NCBI GenBank assembly: GCA_964035795.1
Contig: OZ038322.1
Span: 17,958,674-18,022,673, forward strand
Origin: Pterobdella sp. o SKG-2022
Lineage: Eukaryota; Annelida; Clitellata; Hirudinida; Piscicolidae
Direction: 5' to 3'
Length of the DNA stretch: 64,000 bases
Each line of letters begins with the position of its first letter. The stretch's first letter is position 1. The notes beneath the pieces were generated by a model that did not search any database, had not been told where the DNA came from, and saw nothing but the letters and a program-made list of their open reading frames with translations. A program made the position numbers and the translations under genes. This document shows positions 1 through 13,560 of the stretch, in pieces.

Positions 1-86
1 TATTGCTAGAATACTCACAAACATTATTTTTTAATTAATTAATCAATTCCACCTCTTGAACATTACTTAATTAAAATTCCTTGTAG

Positions 87-1144
87 GTATGTTTGTGGAT
101 GAACCAGAATTTTCTCCTACCCGAAGATTTAGAGCGAAAAACAAATGAGGATTTGTATTGCAAGTTTTTGTGCCTTAGAGATCAAGGATTGCTTGTGTTA
201 CACTGCTGTGACAATGGAAAAGTAATTTATCATTGATTTCGTTAAATGTGTTGACTTATTTAAACTTTTACCTTTCACGAAAATAGTCGATTATAATCTT
301 TTTACAGTTAACAATAAAGGCTGACAGCATGGAGGTAGCGGGAGAAATAGTTCAAGATTTGTGTGCATATCTAGGCATACAACACATGACATCTCTTGCT
401 CATTTCCCTCTTGAATTCGAGCTTATCCCATCATTATTCAAAACTGTTTGTATTTAAAAAATTAATAACTATAAAAAATATACTGAAGTATTGTATTTTT
501 CTCAGATGAAAGATTACCAATACGTAGCGATGAAGATGTTAGGAGAGGAGGCAGAGAAGAGTGAAGATGTGTTGGAGACTGTGGTGCGTGTTGAAGATGC
601 CCTCATCATTGATGACTTGTAAGTACCATTTGGGACACTTTGCTGTACCAACTATACTGTTTCCGACTTATTCTATTATTGTTTTTTCTAACTTCGTTTT
701 GATCTATTATTGACTTTTTTTATTTAACTCAGACCCCAAATGAAGAGGCATTATATGGAATTGATATCACTGAATAGGGAAATGGTTAATACTCATAGCA
801 TTCTGCACAACAACCACAACAACCTTGTGGCAACATACAAACGAATAAATACTCTCATTCAAAAAGCTGCGAAATTAAGATGTGAGATTCAGTGTCAATA
901 GTTTTATTCTCTAACAATCTTTCCTGTAGAGTTCTCAAACCTTCACATCACACGTCATCACATCAATAATTTTACTTTACTTACTTTTCCAAAAAAAATT
1001 CAACAAAATATTTAATAATGATAGGATATTGTTTTTGTAGGTGGGTATGCGCGCACAGATGTGGTGAATGGATGCAAAAAAGCCATACAAGAGAGCGATG
1101 ACCAAACTTTCCTCAAAGTTGTTACAAATGTGCGTTTGGCTTGA
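87..1144 (+). CDS. BBS2: BBS2 (Bardet-Biedl syndrome 2 protein), C-terminal exons; 5' part outside window
   Basis: Exons 87-221, 308-445, 506-618, 733-881 and 1041-1144 (stop TGA) join in phase with GT-AG borders. The product starts VCLWMNQNFLLPEDLE and continues through LTIKADSMEVAGEIVQDL, then HYMELISLNREMVN and NNHNNLVATYKRINTLIQ. This order matches the C-terminal third of BBS2, a beta-propeller plus helical subunit of the BBSome coat that moves membrane proteins into and out of cilia. The last exon encodes the conserved end (CKKAIQESDDQTFLKVV). A plain reading of exon four would stop early near 900; the splice at 881/1041 restores the family C-terminus. A possible poly(A) signal AATAAA lies near 1316. 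The downstream neighbour Lbx is convergent. Family assignment is firm; borders are manual. Confidence 0.88.
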
Positions 1145-1753
1145 GCGTGAGGTATAGGTTATATAAAACAGAATATTGCATACAATCATCTGATAATCCA
1201 TTTCTGTTTTTAGTTACGATTATAAAATTATTATGAAAGTACATATCATTGAAAAAATTATTCTTTTTGTTCAATTGAACTCACACTTTCTGATTCCGAT
1301 AGATTATTGAGAAACAATAAAGCGTTGATTCAAACTTTTTGGACGTTCACAAGTTTTATTCAGAAAAGCAAAAATCAAATAGTGGGCTCAATAAATTAAA
1401 TTTTGTGAAAGTAAAATGGTTTTGTGAAACATAACTTGATGTAATTAACATCAAATAAAAGAGTACAATAAATCATGAAGGGTAGTTACACATTACATTT
1501 TGATCGCACAGTCAAAGGTAAGTCGTTTACTCGAGAATTTTGTACCTTGGCGTAGAGTTTATTAAATTTTTTCGTAAATTTTCTATTTAAAATACTTTGT
1601 CTTTTTATCAGTGTTTTAATATAATTTTGAACAATTCAAAAAGGAAAAACAAATTCAAAAAGATATTTATAAATTTGCTGAAATAGGCATTTCAAAGGTG
1701 CTGCATAGTTCAATATTTTTATACAATTTTCAACATCAAATCGCATAGAACTC
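1145..1753. other. convergent spacer between BBS2 and Lbx
   Basis: A+T-rich sequence holding the presumed 3' UTRs of BBS2 (+) and Lbx (-). I see no further coding signal. The minus-strand open frame at 977-1201 lies opposite the last BBS2 exon and has no family resemblance. Confidence 0.5.
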
Positions 1754-4700
1754 TTAAGTTACACTCAATGATGTGGCGGCTCTCACATCAGCTTTAAGTT
1801 CCTCCATGTCCCTTTTTAACTTGGCCCTCCTGTTCTGAAACCAAGTAATCACCTGTGTGAAATAATTTAGTATTGTGTTCTGTTGGTTGAAGAAGCTTTA
1901 AAAATTTTTTATTTAACTTCACGCTATTTAAAACGAAAAATTTTCTTTATAATGAAACTAAATAAAGGTATTTTCCACAACATTTTTGATAATAATAAAT
2001 TATTTTCTTTAAGCTAGCTATTTATTGGTACAAAACATTATTTAAAAATCCTGTAACATGGTTTTCGAGCAGACACAAGATAAATATGTGTACGAGAACT
2101 AGTTTTTGTAAGCGGTAACGATATAAAAATGCTTCTTACAAAGATTTACGTCTACAAAAAGCGCTAAATAGTGCTTTCAATAAAAACTTAGTCAAAACAG
2201 CCGGGATAAGTGACCGACAAAACTTTTTTTAAATTAGTCGTAAATATAAACTATTTTCACATTTTAAAGTAAAGCTTAGAATTTATTTCATTTCAATTTT
2301 CTCAGCTCAATGATGTTTTGGACATTTTGAGAAAATTCTAAATTCAAGTGGCGCCAATGATGTTACAAATTTTCATCAAAGGATTTGGCACAATCTTCAC
2401 CATTCCAAAATATTTAGTTCAGTTTCAACGCAATTATTATTGAAAACTTTTAAAATTAATTTCAATTTTTCAAAAAATTTCGATAAAATTTAAAGAATTT
2501 GTGAGTTATGAATTGCATTGTATGATTGGCATTATCATGCTCCTTAAACACAACAGAAACTGAAAACATTTATTGCGAAAAATACATTGCTTTTATATCG
2601 AGTATGTTTTTCATACTATCTTATTACATAAAATCTATATTTCATTCCTTCAGGCATTTCATAGAAAAATGCTGATTTAATATCTTACATAATATATAAT
2701 ACCTTATAACTTCTTAGTCAAGATATTGTAAAAATACAAAAATATTTCATAGAACAATAATGAAGTAGTCTTAGAGGTCTTCAATACAGCAAATAAACCT
2801 ACTTGGGAATTTGAGAGTTTAAGTGTACTTGCAATTTCGTCTCTGTCAGCTGGAGTAAGGTATTTCTGCAGCTTGAATTTCTTTTCTAGTTGAACCAGTT
2901 GCTCATTGGTGAAAGCAGTTCTAGTTTTGCGGTGTTTTTTGAGCAAATGGCGCATCATCATGTGGTGTTTGTTCGTGAAGGATGCCATTAAGCCTTTGTT
3001 CATTTGAGATACTGCAAGAAGAAGCAGTGGTTTTGTAAATAATTTTTTAAAGAATGAACTAAAATGATTTGAAAATTCATTTGAATGATATAATTCTAGT
3101 TGAATTGTTTATAGAAGTAAGAAAAAATTAAAGGGATAATAAACGGCTAGATAGCCGAAAAGACATATATCAAATCTCAGTAAATGTTGCTGCTGTCGTA
3201 CCAAGAACACCCTAAAAAGATGATGATTTAAAGGCTTCTAATAGTGTTTTAAAGCATGATTGATGACGCTTTTTCTTTGAATGTTCAGCTTGAGCATCTT
3301 GTTTGTAATTGTGATGTTATTAACAGCCTCTGAAAGATTTATTTATCTATTCACCTCAGATAGGCTAATATATAACTTTACCAGCTTTTCAGACTGTACA
3401 TTCTCGAAAGCAATTGATCTTTTGAAAAAATGTATTTACTGAAACTATTTATAAAAACAGTAACATATTTCATGTAACAAAGACTAAATTGTCTGAACTA
3501 GTATATTAATTAACTACAAAATAAAAAATATTAAGCCAAAATTATAAGTGGATTAGCTGGTATACTTCAAAGCTTTTGGGATCATTTTTGAAAACTTCTT
3601 TGTCCTAAAAGTTTGAATCAAATTGTGGTCTAACAAGGTTTACGTTGCCTGAGAAATATTGATGGAAATAACAAATAATGAAATTGTTTCAATGATACAA
3701 TCAAGAATATTAATGCAGTCTTGAAAATGATATAAAATATTCTATACAGCTTATTAGCCATAACTTTTAAGCTCCTATTATGTATAAGCATATATTAAAC
3801 TGAAATTTTTATTTACTAAAAATCTTCATGAGTAAATGTTTATGAAACTTATAACAAGGTGCTAAAGCAACTTAAATAGCCGAAAGGCGTGCCTATTGGG
3901 ATTCGAGGCTAGAATATTGGAATGGGAGGAGTTAGACATTAAAAGGGAGAAACATGAAAAATTTTAAAGCTTATTTTAATCTCTAAATATTCATGAGTTA
4001 AACAGTATTTTTATAATGTTTCACATAGAAATATGGTTTTAATTAAATTGAAAATAAGTGACTCTTGGAAATCCTTTGTGAAGATTTGAAATGAAAATTT
4101 TTTATTATTTATAAAAGACATATTTAACATGGATAAAATTTATCGTTTTTGTGCATAGCATCTCAAAATAATACTTCATTTAGCGAACGTTTTTAGACGT
4201 TTGTTTTGCTATAACTCCAAACTAATTAGAAGCAAAGAAAACAAAAAAAAACCAGAAAAAAAATTTATATAAAAACATAAAAAATAAACCTTTAAAACAT
4301 ATAAATAGAAAAATCTATTAACTTAAAACTAAATCTTGAAAGTTAAATCAAGACCTATTTAACAAGGTATTTTCCGGTGTGTTTTCTTACTGCATGTATG
4401 AACCAAACACAAGCACATAGAAGTTTATGAAGCTTATGTTGTGTCCATCTTCATTACGCCCTGCCTCTCTATGTGTCTTTCAAAGTATCCGTTGATTTTT
4501 TACAATGTTGTTACATATAGTTAATTTCTTTCCTTTGTTGTTTATGGCGTACTAAGTGCTTTTAACACGTTCTCTATCTTTATCTATTTCAGGGTATTAG
4601 TATGTATATCTTTGCCATAGTTTTGTATGTAGTTATGAGTTTTTAAAGTCTTTATTTTATGGATTTCTTTGGTCATAGGTCAAAGAAAATCTTTTAAAAT

Positions 4701-7700
4701 ATGATTGAAAGGTATCCTAGATGAAAATGTAAAAATTTCAATTTTTAAAATAGTCTGCTCAAAAGGTTATATTCCAATGAGTTGATTTTTAAAATATATA
4801 ATGAATACCCACATCATATCTTCAATTTCAGTACGAGTATTTCTTTTAATTTTACTTTTCATCGATTTTATCGATTTGAATGAAATCGTTATTCAAAATA
4901 TTATCAATATAAGATATTTGAATATGTGATAATATATGGAGAACTCGAGTTTAAAAATTTTCATTCTATTTTGTATAATAATAAACTTTTAAAAAGCATG
5001 TAACAAAGATTATTCAAAAAAAATTGATTTTATCAAATTTTTCAAAATCAACTCAATGAAAATTTCAAAGTTAAATCATTTAAACATTAGCGCTCCTAAA
5101 TAGCTTTGCTAATAAAGCAGTTTATCACTAATGCATTTGAAGTAATAGTTATGGTAGCTGGTGTAGTTGTTTCAAGACATCAATCTTACGTCCATTGCAA
5201 ATGTTATGACATTAACCTCCAAAAGGTGCGAAAGTGTACAACTACACGTGTGAGTTTGTTTGTTATGAAAATAACAGTTTCAGTTATATAATTTAAGTTC
5301 TTCAACATATTTAAAAGTAACTTTTAAAAGTTAATTTATTATTATTTTTTAATGATGAAATTCTGGAATTATTTAATTATTACAGAAAAATTTGAAGAAT
5401 TCTGAGTTTTTTTGAGAGTTTTTGAAGTAAATACTGTAAAAGGATGCTGATCGTGCTGAAACTTTGGCGGTTATTGTGTCTTCGCAAATTAACTCCGCTT
5501 AGTGCAGTCAACTTTGCATTCCGATGTGGTATAAACACTTTTAACATCATGCGGGGTCTTAAAATATACATTATTTCAAGTTATTTGCATACAATTATTT
5601 TTATTCTCAAGTATTTGCAGTGATTTCAAGTATTTAAAATAATTATGATTGTTTTATAGAAAAATCTTTTTTTATTTTTAAAACTCATATTAACCTTTAA
5701 TTAAATAAATAAAAGCACTAAATAAAACCTATTAAAAATGGAATCACACTCATAATCTCACTTCATCACCACCAGTTCTAAACGTCGATTAGAATTAAAT
5801 GAAGAGGGATACACAGGCATTCAAAACTCCCTATCAATTAAAACAACACATGGCTTTCAACGTCCATTTCGTTTTGCATCTTTTAAATCCTTAATGAAAC
5901 GCTTCTTTCGAAACTGATGTTATTTTACTTTTTAAAGACATCGTATGCTTTTTTTATAACTTGAATTTCATGTAACTTATACGAAATTTTATATTTTATG
6001 ATGTGGATATTTATCAATGTTGAAAACGTATAAAAGATTTGAGAGTTCATAATGATGTGGATTTTTTTTGTTTAATGTTTTTAAAAAAATTTATTTTATT
6101 GAAAAATATTTTCTTTTTATTCAAAATCTTTTTTCGATACTCAAAAAATAATAAAATAAATTAACTCTGATACAAAACTGATTGCTATAGAAATCAATAG
6201 GGCCACTATAAAGCTACTTGAATGTGTTGTGTTTGGTGGAGGAGGGTACGGAAAGCTTAGATTCTCATAAAAGTCACTTTTCAACAAAAAAGCTATTGAT
6301 TTAAGGTGTTTTTGGCTGAGCTTTTTAACTACCGAATAGTATTTAAAATGTTCAGGTAATTATTTGTTAATTTATTTATGATCATTTATTTTTAAACTTT
6401 CATGAGTGCCGTTTTGCGTTATTGACTGCTCAGTGTTTGAGTGGGTTTTTAACTTATGCCTCAATATTGCTGTATTTTTCAATGAATTTTCGACATATCC
6501 GCTTTTTATAGAAGATATTTATACTAAAAAAGTCTTTTACAATAAATATATAGAACCACTACGTTCTCTTGTTTTATATAATGAAAAAAATTGATTGGAA
6601 AGTTGTTAAATAAATTCATGAAAATCTTTACTAATAATTTGGTATTATTTCTCCAAATTATAGAAAATTTAAAAAATTTTTAACTAAAATATTTGAAAAA
6701 TTTTGCAGTAAAAAATGAGAAATTTGATGGAGTTACGGCTAATAACCAAACAATTAAACTTCATTTAAATACCGTTTGAGACAACTTAGCATGTTTAAGT
6801 AGTCATCTTCGGAATTTGCACATTGCTTCTTATTGGATGTTGGATAGTATTCTCTCACACTTTGTTCAGTCTAATATACTTCAATTAACTTTCAACATTT
6901 CAACATAAATAGACTAACATCAAGATTTGAAAGGAAGATACAAATCCCAAAATAACTGAAGGTTGTTGGTGTTTTGAATTATATAATGTTAATGGGCTTT
7001 GATTGTTGCTGTTTTGTCTCTAAGACCTGAGGCATAAATTAATCTCTTTTTTTTTTATTGTACACTTTCAGTATTTATATATTTTTTCCTAATCAAAACC
7101 TTTCAAATAGTCTTTATTGACTTGCAATTAACATCCACTTTATATTTGCTTATTAACAACTTGACGCGCTATTTGGAAACAAATGAAAAAATAATATAGC
7201 TGTCAAAAATTGAGAAATTAATTTTAAAACTTCAAAAGAAGTTGAAAACAAAGTCAAATGCCTGTAGAAGAGACCTTAAAACCTGGCAAAGCTTGACAAG
7301 AGTGGGTTTTCAACAAATTTTAGAACAATTTTCAATCCATTTTTATTAAAATTTGTTTGTATTGTTTTTAAAATTAAATCGAATGTAGAAAATATAAAAT
7401 AAAAGCTATATGCAACGCAAGTGAAGATGAACGAAGGAGTCGCCTTAACAAACCTGGTCACAGAAACATAATGCCTTTTAGATAGTGTTTTTGTAGTTTT
7501 TTTATTACAAGAAACATTTTCTTTGAGTCAAAGTTATTTCTCCATTTTTCATTATTATAATTTCAAAGTAACACTGACTTGAAACAATTTTCAATAAGCG
7601 GGTTCATTCCAACAACTGACCTTCGACCTCTCATAACCTTTGTTTAAATAAGGTTTATCACATACATATCAAAAGACGTCTCAAACTCACGTTTAAATGT

Positions 7701-8424
7701 TCTTGCTTGTATGATAAGTTATATAATTTTTAGGTTGAAAGCACGAATCTTCATGCATAGTGTCTCATAACAGTTAGTCATACATGAATGACGTAAAAAA
7801 TAGAATAAAAATAGAAATCCTATGAGTTTCATACGCTACTTTGTTTTTCTTTACTAATTTAACATTGATAAAGAAACCATTAAAAATAAACGAACCTTTG
7901 GGGTAGGAATCTTGACCGCCTTTTGCCATAGCGAAAAGGGCTTGTAGAGGGTAGTCTGTCGTTTCATTGGTGTTTTTGTCATGGTTCTCTTTAGAGTATT
8001 CAGAAAAATTGCTAAAAGAGTTGTGTTCGTCGGTGAAAGAATGTGATCCAGGAGTTTCTCGATAATTAATTTTTTTCGAAAAAGGCGTTCTTTTAGGAAA
8101 GAAACTACAGTCGATTTTGAAATAATCTTTTAAATTTTTGTTGTTGCGGTTTTTGCAATAAAAATTGTATATAACCTCCTTTTGTTTGTTGAATCGATGT
8201 AAATGTGAATGGTTGAGCAAGAAATAAGAGTAATACAGATGAGAATTACTGATTTTACAATGATCATCATAATTATGTGAAGATTCAATAGAGTTTTGTA
8301 AGGAATCAACTAACCACGGCCTCACTAGTCGCTTATTGCTTTTAGAGGGTTTTGAGTTAAGAATAGCATCAATGGAAAACCTACTGAAACATGATCTTGT
8401 GATGGTGTCTTCTTCAAGTTTCAT
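1754..8424 (-). CDS. Lbx: Ladybird-like (Lbx) homeobox transcription factor
   Basis: Three minus-strand exons join in phase: 8424-7896, 3011-2803 and 1852-1754 (stop TAA), giving 278 residues. Exon 1 carries the engrailed-homology-1 (eh1) repressor motif FSIDAILNSKP near the N-terminus and a Ser/Asn-rich middle. Exon 2 starts the homeodomain (HRKTRTAFTNEQLVQLEKKF, then KYLTPADRDEIAS). Exon 3 completes the recognition helix as VITWFQNRRAKLKRD, followed by MEELKADVRAATSL. The tail after the homeodomain and the KYLTPADRDEIA stretch are typical of Lbx rather than Tlx, BarH or NK2. Lbx proteins specify muscle precursors and neurons as DNA-binding repressors. The intron splitting the homeodomain between Q44 and V45 (1853-2802) and the 4.9-kb intron 1 are notable. 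The start ATG at 8424 is the first in frame with eh1; a further 5' UTR exon cannot be excluded. Confidence 0.87.
3012..7895 (-). other. long first intron of Lbx
   Basis: The intron of 4,884 bp runs from donor GTTCGT after 7896 to an acceptor with a good pyrimidine tract (CTGCTTCTTCTTGCAG) at 3012. It is by far the largest intron in the window. The short open frames inside it (for example 5106-5291, 5380-5571, 6406-6594 and 7276-7461) have no recognisable family and look like chance frames in A+T-rich DNA. It may hold enhancers, but I recognise no specific element. Confidence 0.6.
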
Positions 8425-10239
8425 CCTTCACATGGAAATTAAAAAAAATAAGTAATAATGAAATTTTAAGATATATTTCATCGTCACACTAGTTTAAAAG
8501 TTTAGACTCACTGTTTATAAATACATTATTGAGCAATCATTGGTTCTAAATGCTCCAATCAGAACATACGTGGGTGGAGCTATATACGCCCGATGTCTAT
8601 TACGTTAAAATTTAAAAAAAATTAGGAATGTTAACTTCAACTATTTTTTGACCCTTTTAATACAAATTGTATTTTTTAAAATTTTTCACCAAAACTTAGA
8701 CGATTTTTAAAATACATTTTCAACCTCTTAACGGCCATTTTTTCAATAAATTCACACTGAAGAATAATGAAAATTTTATTCCAATAATGTTGTGTGGCTT
8801 TAACAACAAAATTTTATGGAAAAAAGATGTGGCATAAGATTGAACGCCGGTGTAGTTAGCATGGACCACCACTGGAATAAGCCCTTGTCAAACGCAATTA
8901 CTACAATTTTATTACTTTTCACACTACAGTCATTTAAAAATGGAAAATAACCCTTGATTGTTTTAGAATGTTAATTTTGACGTATGAAATTGAAAAAGCT
9001 TTTACGTTTTGTTAACCATTGTACCACTAGCAAGAAGAACTTTAAAAAAGAACAGCGTTGATTCCTAAAAATATAGCAAACTTTTGTTCCTAATTCTGAT
9101 AAAGTTATTTTTAGTGAAATAAGTCAACTCAAGCACAAATAAATTAGTAGTAAAGTAATTTAATAAGTATATGCCTAAAAATGTTGACTAAATCAAAAAT
9201 GATGTTTCACAGGTGAAATAACAAGATTTGACAAACTCAACAAAATTCAACTTTTTCTTCTGTCTTGAGTTTTTGAGTCTCTGGGATTTCGGACCTGGGT
9301 GAATATTAAATTAATTAGTTTTTTAATAAAAAAAGTTATTAAAGAGTTATTTATTTTATTTTACCACACTTTATGATTTAATGGATTCATAAAAAGTTGA
9401 AACGGTTGGAAGAAATTTATCGTGAATTGAAAAAAAAAAAGAAACATTAAGTATACTTGAAAGAAGAAATAACAAAAGCCAGAAAATTGTAAATGAGGTA
9501 GAAATACCCAATTAGAACAACAAATGATTAACAGGAGTTAGAAAAACAGTGAAAACAGCATGAAACAAAAAAATGGAATGGTGAAAAGTAAAAAAAACAA
9601 TGAAAGAGTTCAAATAATTATAACTGCGACAAAATCAAAACTTCAGTTATAATGTATAGTCTAATAAACTAAACAGAGAAAAAAAGATAAAATGGAAGAA
9701 AAAAAAGAATGCAAGAAGAGAATGCTTCAATTTTTACACTTTACTGAAGTAGGGTCAACTCAGAAGGGAAATATTACAGCAAACATATGTTTAAGAAGAC
9801 TTCAATTACACCATAAGAAATTCAATTCATATAATTAAATGCTGAGTTGAAAAATAGCAGCCAAATAGAAACAATATGTTAATAATAATGATTAAACACT
9901 GTACATGATGATGAAGTGCAGGAAGGTTTATGAAAATTAATCAGAATGATAACATTTATTGGCTTAAAAAATCAGGAATAATGAATACTTAGAGAAAAAG
10001 GAATGATGATGGGTCCAAAAGATGATAATGGATGAAAAAAACATGATTTAAAATTATTATTTTAAAAAAATATAAATTAATTGAATCTTTTCACGTTTAG
10101 TGAAAATTTATTAAAGCTGCTAAAAAAGAAATTAAATAAACATAACACTCATGGCAATATAAAAGATTTCGCCAAAAGACTGAAATATAATTTTTATGAT
10201 CCAAAATAAATTTGCTCCAAAAACTTTCGATAGAATAAT
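8425..10239. other. Lbx upstream region and A-rich spacer
   Basis: No gene seen. The first few hundred bases would contain the Lbx promoter and 5' UTR. From about 9420 to 10100 the plus strand is unusually purine- and adenine-rich, with many GAAAAA and AAACAAA runs. It could be the decayed 5' part of the retrotransposon that starts to be recognisable near 10240. Confidence 0.4.
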
Positions 10240-11780
10240 AAATATTGAAGAAGTTCAAAATGCAATAAAAAAAACTTAAAAATGGAAAATGCCAAAACAA
10301 TGAAGGTTTTACTGCTGAAATTGTAAAATCTGCTGTATAACTAAAATAATAACCGATGAGTTCAATCAAGCCATTTCAATGGGAAAAGACATCGGTATTA
10401 ACTTATACCCATTCCCAAACCACACAAAACACCGAAATCCGAAAACCTAAGACCAATCTGCATTGTTCCGGTACTGAGAAAAATCTTATCTTTCATCACC
10501 CTCAATAGAATACGAGAAGCCGCAGAAGAGTTTATCGGCCCCACGCATTCGGCGTTCAAAAAAGGTAGATCTACCGCTGAAATTATTTGGGCCCATCGCT
10601 TCAATATGGCTACCGTGTATAAAACGAAAAAAAAATAGCGTAATAACAAGTATAAATATCTCTGCCGCGTTCGACACAACTCAACGAAACTTACTCATAG
10701 AAACCTGCTCAAAATTCCTCTCTGCAGACGACATCACACTAATAACATACCTCCTTTCAAACACGACCTTACAATCAAAACCTGCAACAATAAATCAAAT
10801 CTTTTCAAAACAACAATAGGTGCACCACAAGGAGATAGCCTAAGCCCTATACTGTTCTGTATATACCTAAAAGAAGCAATATCTCGACTCCCAGACCAAC
10901 TAGGTGGAAAAGAACTGATTTACGCAGACGACGTAGATTTCGTAACTGAGAAACCTCTAGATATAATAAAAATTTCGAAACAAATGGCAAAATAAAATCT
11001 CAAAGTAAACCCTCAAAAAACAGAACTAACCACGCTAACACCTACCAGCCTCGATAATATATATATATATATAATTAATTTTCGTCTTTAGACATAATCA
11101 AAGTTAACAATGAGTTAACAATGCCTCGATAATATAAAAATAAAAAAAACTAGGAACATACCTATCAATGGATAAAGAAATTTCCCACAGAAAAGCCCTA
11201 ACTCTAGTTGCTATGAACAAACTGTGGATACTGTGGCACAGAACCAAAATTAGCCGAAAAAAAACTGAGAATGTTCAACGCATATATTCTCCCCATATTG
11301 CTTTACTGTGGCACGTGGTCATTGACGAAAACTAGTGAGGAGAAGCTAGACGCTTTCCACCGACGTCTTCTTCGAAGGGTCATAGGCGTTTTTTGGCCCA
11401 AAAAAATCCCTAATGAAGAACAGTTTTGCAAAACTAGCCAAATAAAACTCAGCTCCACAATAAGAAACAGAAGGCTCACTTTACTAAAACCCATACTAAA
11501 ACTGAGTCCAGACTCGCCTGCACAAACATCAATGGATGCATACTTCCAAGCTCCAAACTAAACAACACGAGGCCGACCAAAAACTACAACAGTGTCCGTT
11601 CTACAAAATGACCTCAAATCTCTCAATGTTAGTTTTAATAACCTGGAAGATCTGCACAAAATAAAAATAACTGCCACTGACAAAAAACAATGGAATAAAC
11701 TTATTGGCAATTGACAATATTCTTAACTATGTTTTTTTTTCAAAAAATGAAAGTTTGAATAAATAAAAATAAATAAATAG
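10240..11780 (+). mobile_element. decayed non-LTR (LINE-type) retrotransposon, reverse transcriptase and 3' end
   Basis: The plus-strand frames, with several frameshifts and stops, read as successive reverse transcriptase blocks. These are a degraded LKNGK...GFTAEIVK start near 10270-10330 and an RPI-like segment near 10440. The AFDTTQRN region (motif A) lies near 10670, GAPQGDSLSPILF near 10820-10855 and the catalytic YADDVDF box near 10920-10940. A C-terminal segment (YILPILLYCGTWSLTKTSEE, then HRRLLRRVIGV) sits at 11271-11561, followed by RGRPKTT. The copy ends in an A-rich (AAATAA)n tail at about 11750-11780, as expected for target-primed integration. It is dead: no continuous ORF remains and no endonuclease domain is evident. 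The precise clade (RTE-like or related) is not certain. It lies between Lbx and ATP7 copy A. Confidence 0.85.
11048..11135. repeat. short insertion flanked by 13-bp direct repeats inside the retrotransposon
   Basis: The sequence GCCTCGATAATAT occurs at 11048-11060 and again at 11123-11135. The 62 bp between them contain an (AT)n run and the doubled phrase GTTAACAATGA/GTTAACAATGC. Removing one unit restores a plausible retrotransposon reading. This fits either a small insertion with target-site duplication or a local tandem duplication after the element died. Confidence 0.6.
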
Positions 11781-13560
11781 CGTAGTTAATCTATATAATA
11801 GCTGACGGGTCGTAAGAATTATTATGTGGTAATATATTTTATTAGTGGACATAAAATAACACTAACGGCTAAAGTGAGAACAAAGTCGAAAACAGTTCGT
11901 TACTTGAAAAGGATACATAGTTAACGAGAAGCTTCGTATTCTAATGGAATTTATTAGTGTTTTTAAATATACTCATTGTATTGTGGCTAGTGAAAAACCA
12001 TTCAGTTTGTTATAGTAAAGTGGTTAATTGCAGTTTTATGTAACACGTTTGAAATTCTAATTATATATCTACATAAGGTTTAATATAGGATTCGTCAACA
12101 TATGAGATTTCTGCATTGAAATAAAACAGAAACACTGTATGACAACATATCCTTAGTTATCATCATCATCAGTATTGTAGATTACTCTGTTGTACGTTCC
12201 ACAGTAACTGAAGTAGACGGAAATCGGCTGATTCTTTTACTCAACTCAACTATTATTTGAGATCTTTTCTATATGGTTGCCGCTATAAAATAACATCTAA
12301 CTTGGAAACCACCATTTTTATGTAATTCTTCAACCCAAAAATTTGAATTTTAAATTGGATTAAATTTACTTAGACTAAATAAAGTTGAATCTATTTGTCC
12401 GTGTATGATATGTCAAAAAAGTTCCAAACCAAGTTACATGAATACATACAAACTTCTTTACTCAAATTGCATACAGAAAATCAAAGAAAAAATTAGCACG
12501 TAAATCCAATTTAAAAACTGCTAAAATATTTAAAAAATTAACTCAAACAACGTATTTTACAAGCAAATCACCAACTATAGAGAAACACAGCAGACGATCG
12601 ACACCACCCCAAAATCATAAAATGACTACTTTCTTAATAAGACTCAATACCTATTTATCAACAAAAAAACGAACAGCAACTTGCATGAAAAATCCTTATT
12701 CAAACTTCCAACAAAAACAAGCCTCATAAGCCACATGAGCATGCGTCAAAGAAACAATGGCTTCCCAAAAAGTTATTAGCATTTTATCACAAGCATCTTA
12801 AAATTAATGATATGAAAACATCAAAACACTCTCTCACAACTATATATAGATGAAAAAATATATATGTTCCTTAGATATGCTCTCCTCAAAGATTTCCAAC
12901 ATATGAACATTGCTCATTTTGTGCCATACGGGCACAGAAGCACATATAATGGTAAAACAATAAGAGCCCATATGCAATACCTCTTCACTCTTATTTCTAT
13001 TATAAGACTCCATCAAAAGTTTAAAATTCCTACACGACATAGGCTAGGTCTGAAGATCAATTTAATGGCTGTGAAATAATTCTTATGAAAATTATCAGCA
13101 TTCAAAGTCCGCCCTTGTTAAATGTAATCACCGGCCAAGAGAATTGAAAAAAAAGCAAGGGTATTTGTTTGTCGATAACTGTCACTGATGTTAAATAATT
13201 TTTAGTTTGTAACAGAAAAAAGAGCCTTCAATTAAAATTGGCATTAATTAAGATCATGAACAGGACTTTCTCATTGAAACTAATCTTATTTACTTTATTT
13301 CTTAATCTTGCTTCTCTTTTTTTTAGTTAAAATCAATACATCTTTCCAAAAATTTTCTACTTTTAATTTCAAAACAATATTTGAAATCAATAACAGAGAG
13401 TACAAAACTACAACAAAAAATTTTAAAACAAATTATCTTGGAATTATTAATGAAAGAAAAATTATTTCAACAAACAAAAAGCTTTCAACCCTAATATGTT
13501 GAAACGTTGTTATTGATTTGAAACAATTTTCACATGTTGAAATTTAAAAAATCAATAAAC
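11781..13560. other. spacer between retrotransposon and ATP7 copy A
   Basis: A+T-rich with no gene that I recognise. Overlapping open frames of about 65-70 codons on both strands at 12840-13079 have no family resemblance. A TTATCATCATCATCA run near 12156 also occurs at two other places in the window. Confidence 0.4.

Noticed and set aside
10398..10679. Minus-strand open frames of 63-93 codons across the retrotransposon
   Set aside because: The plus strand carries clear reverse transcriptase motifs here; the minus frames have no family resemblance.
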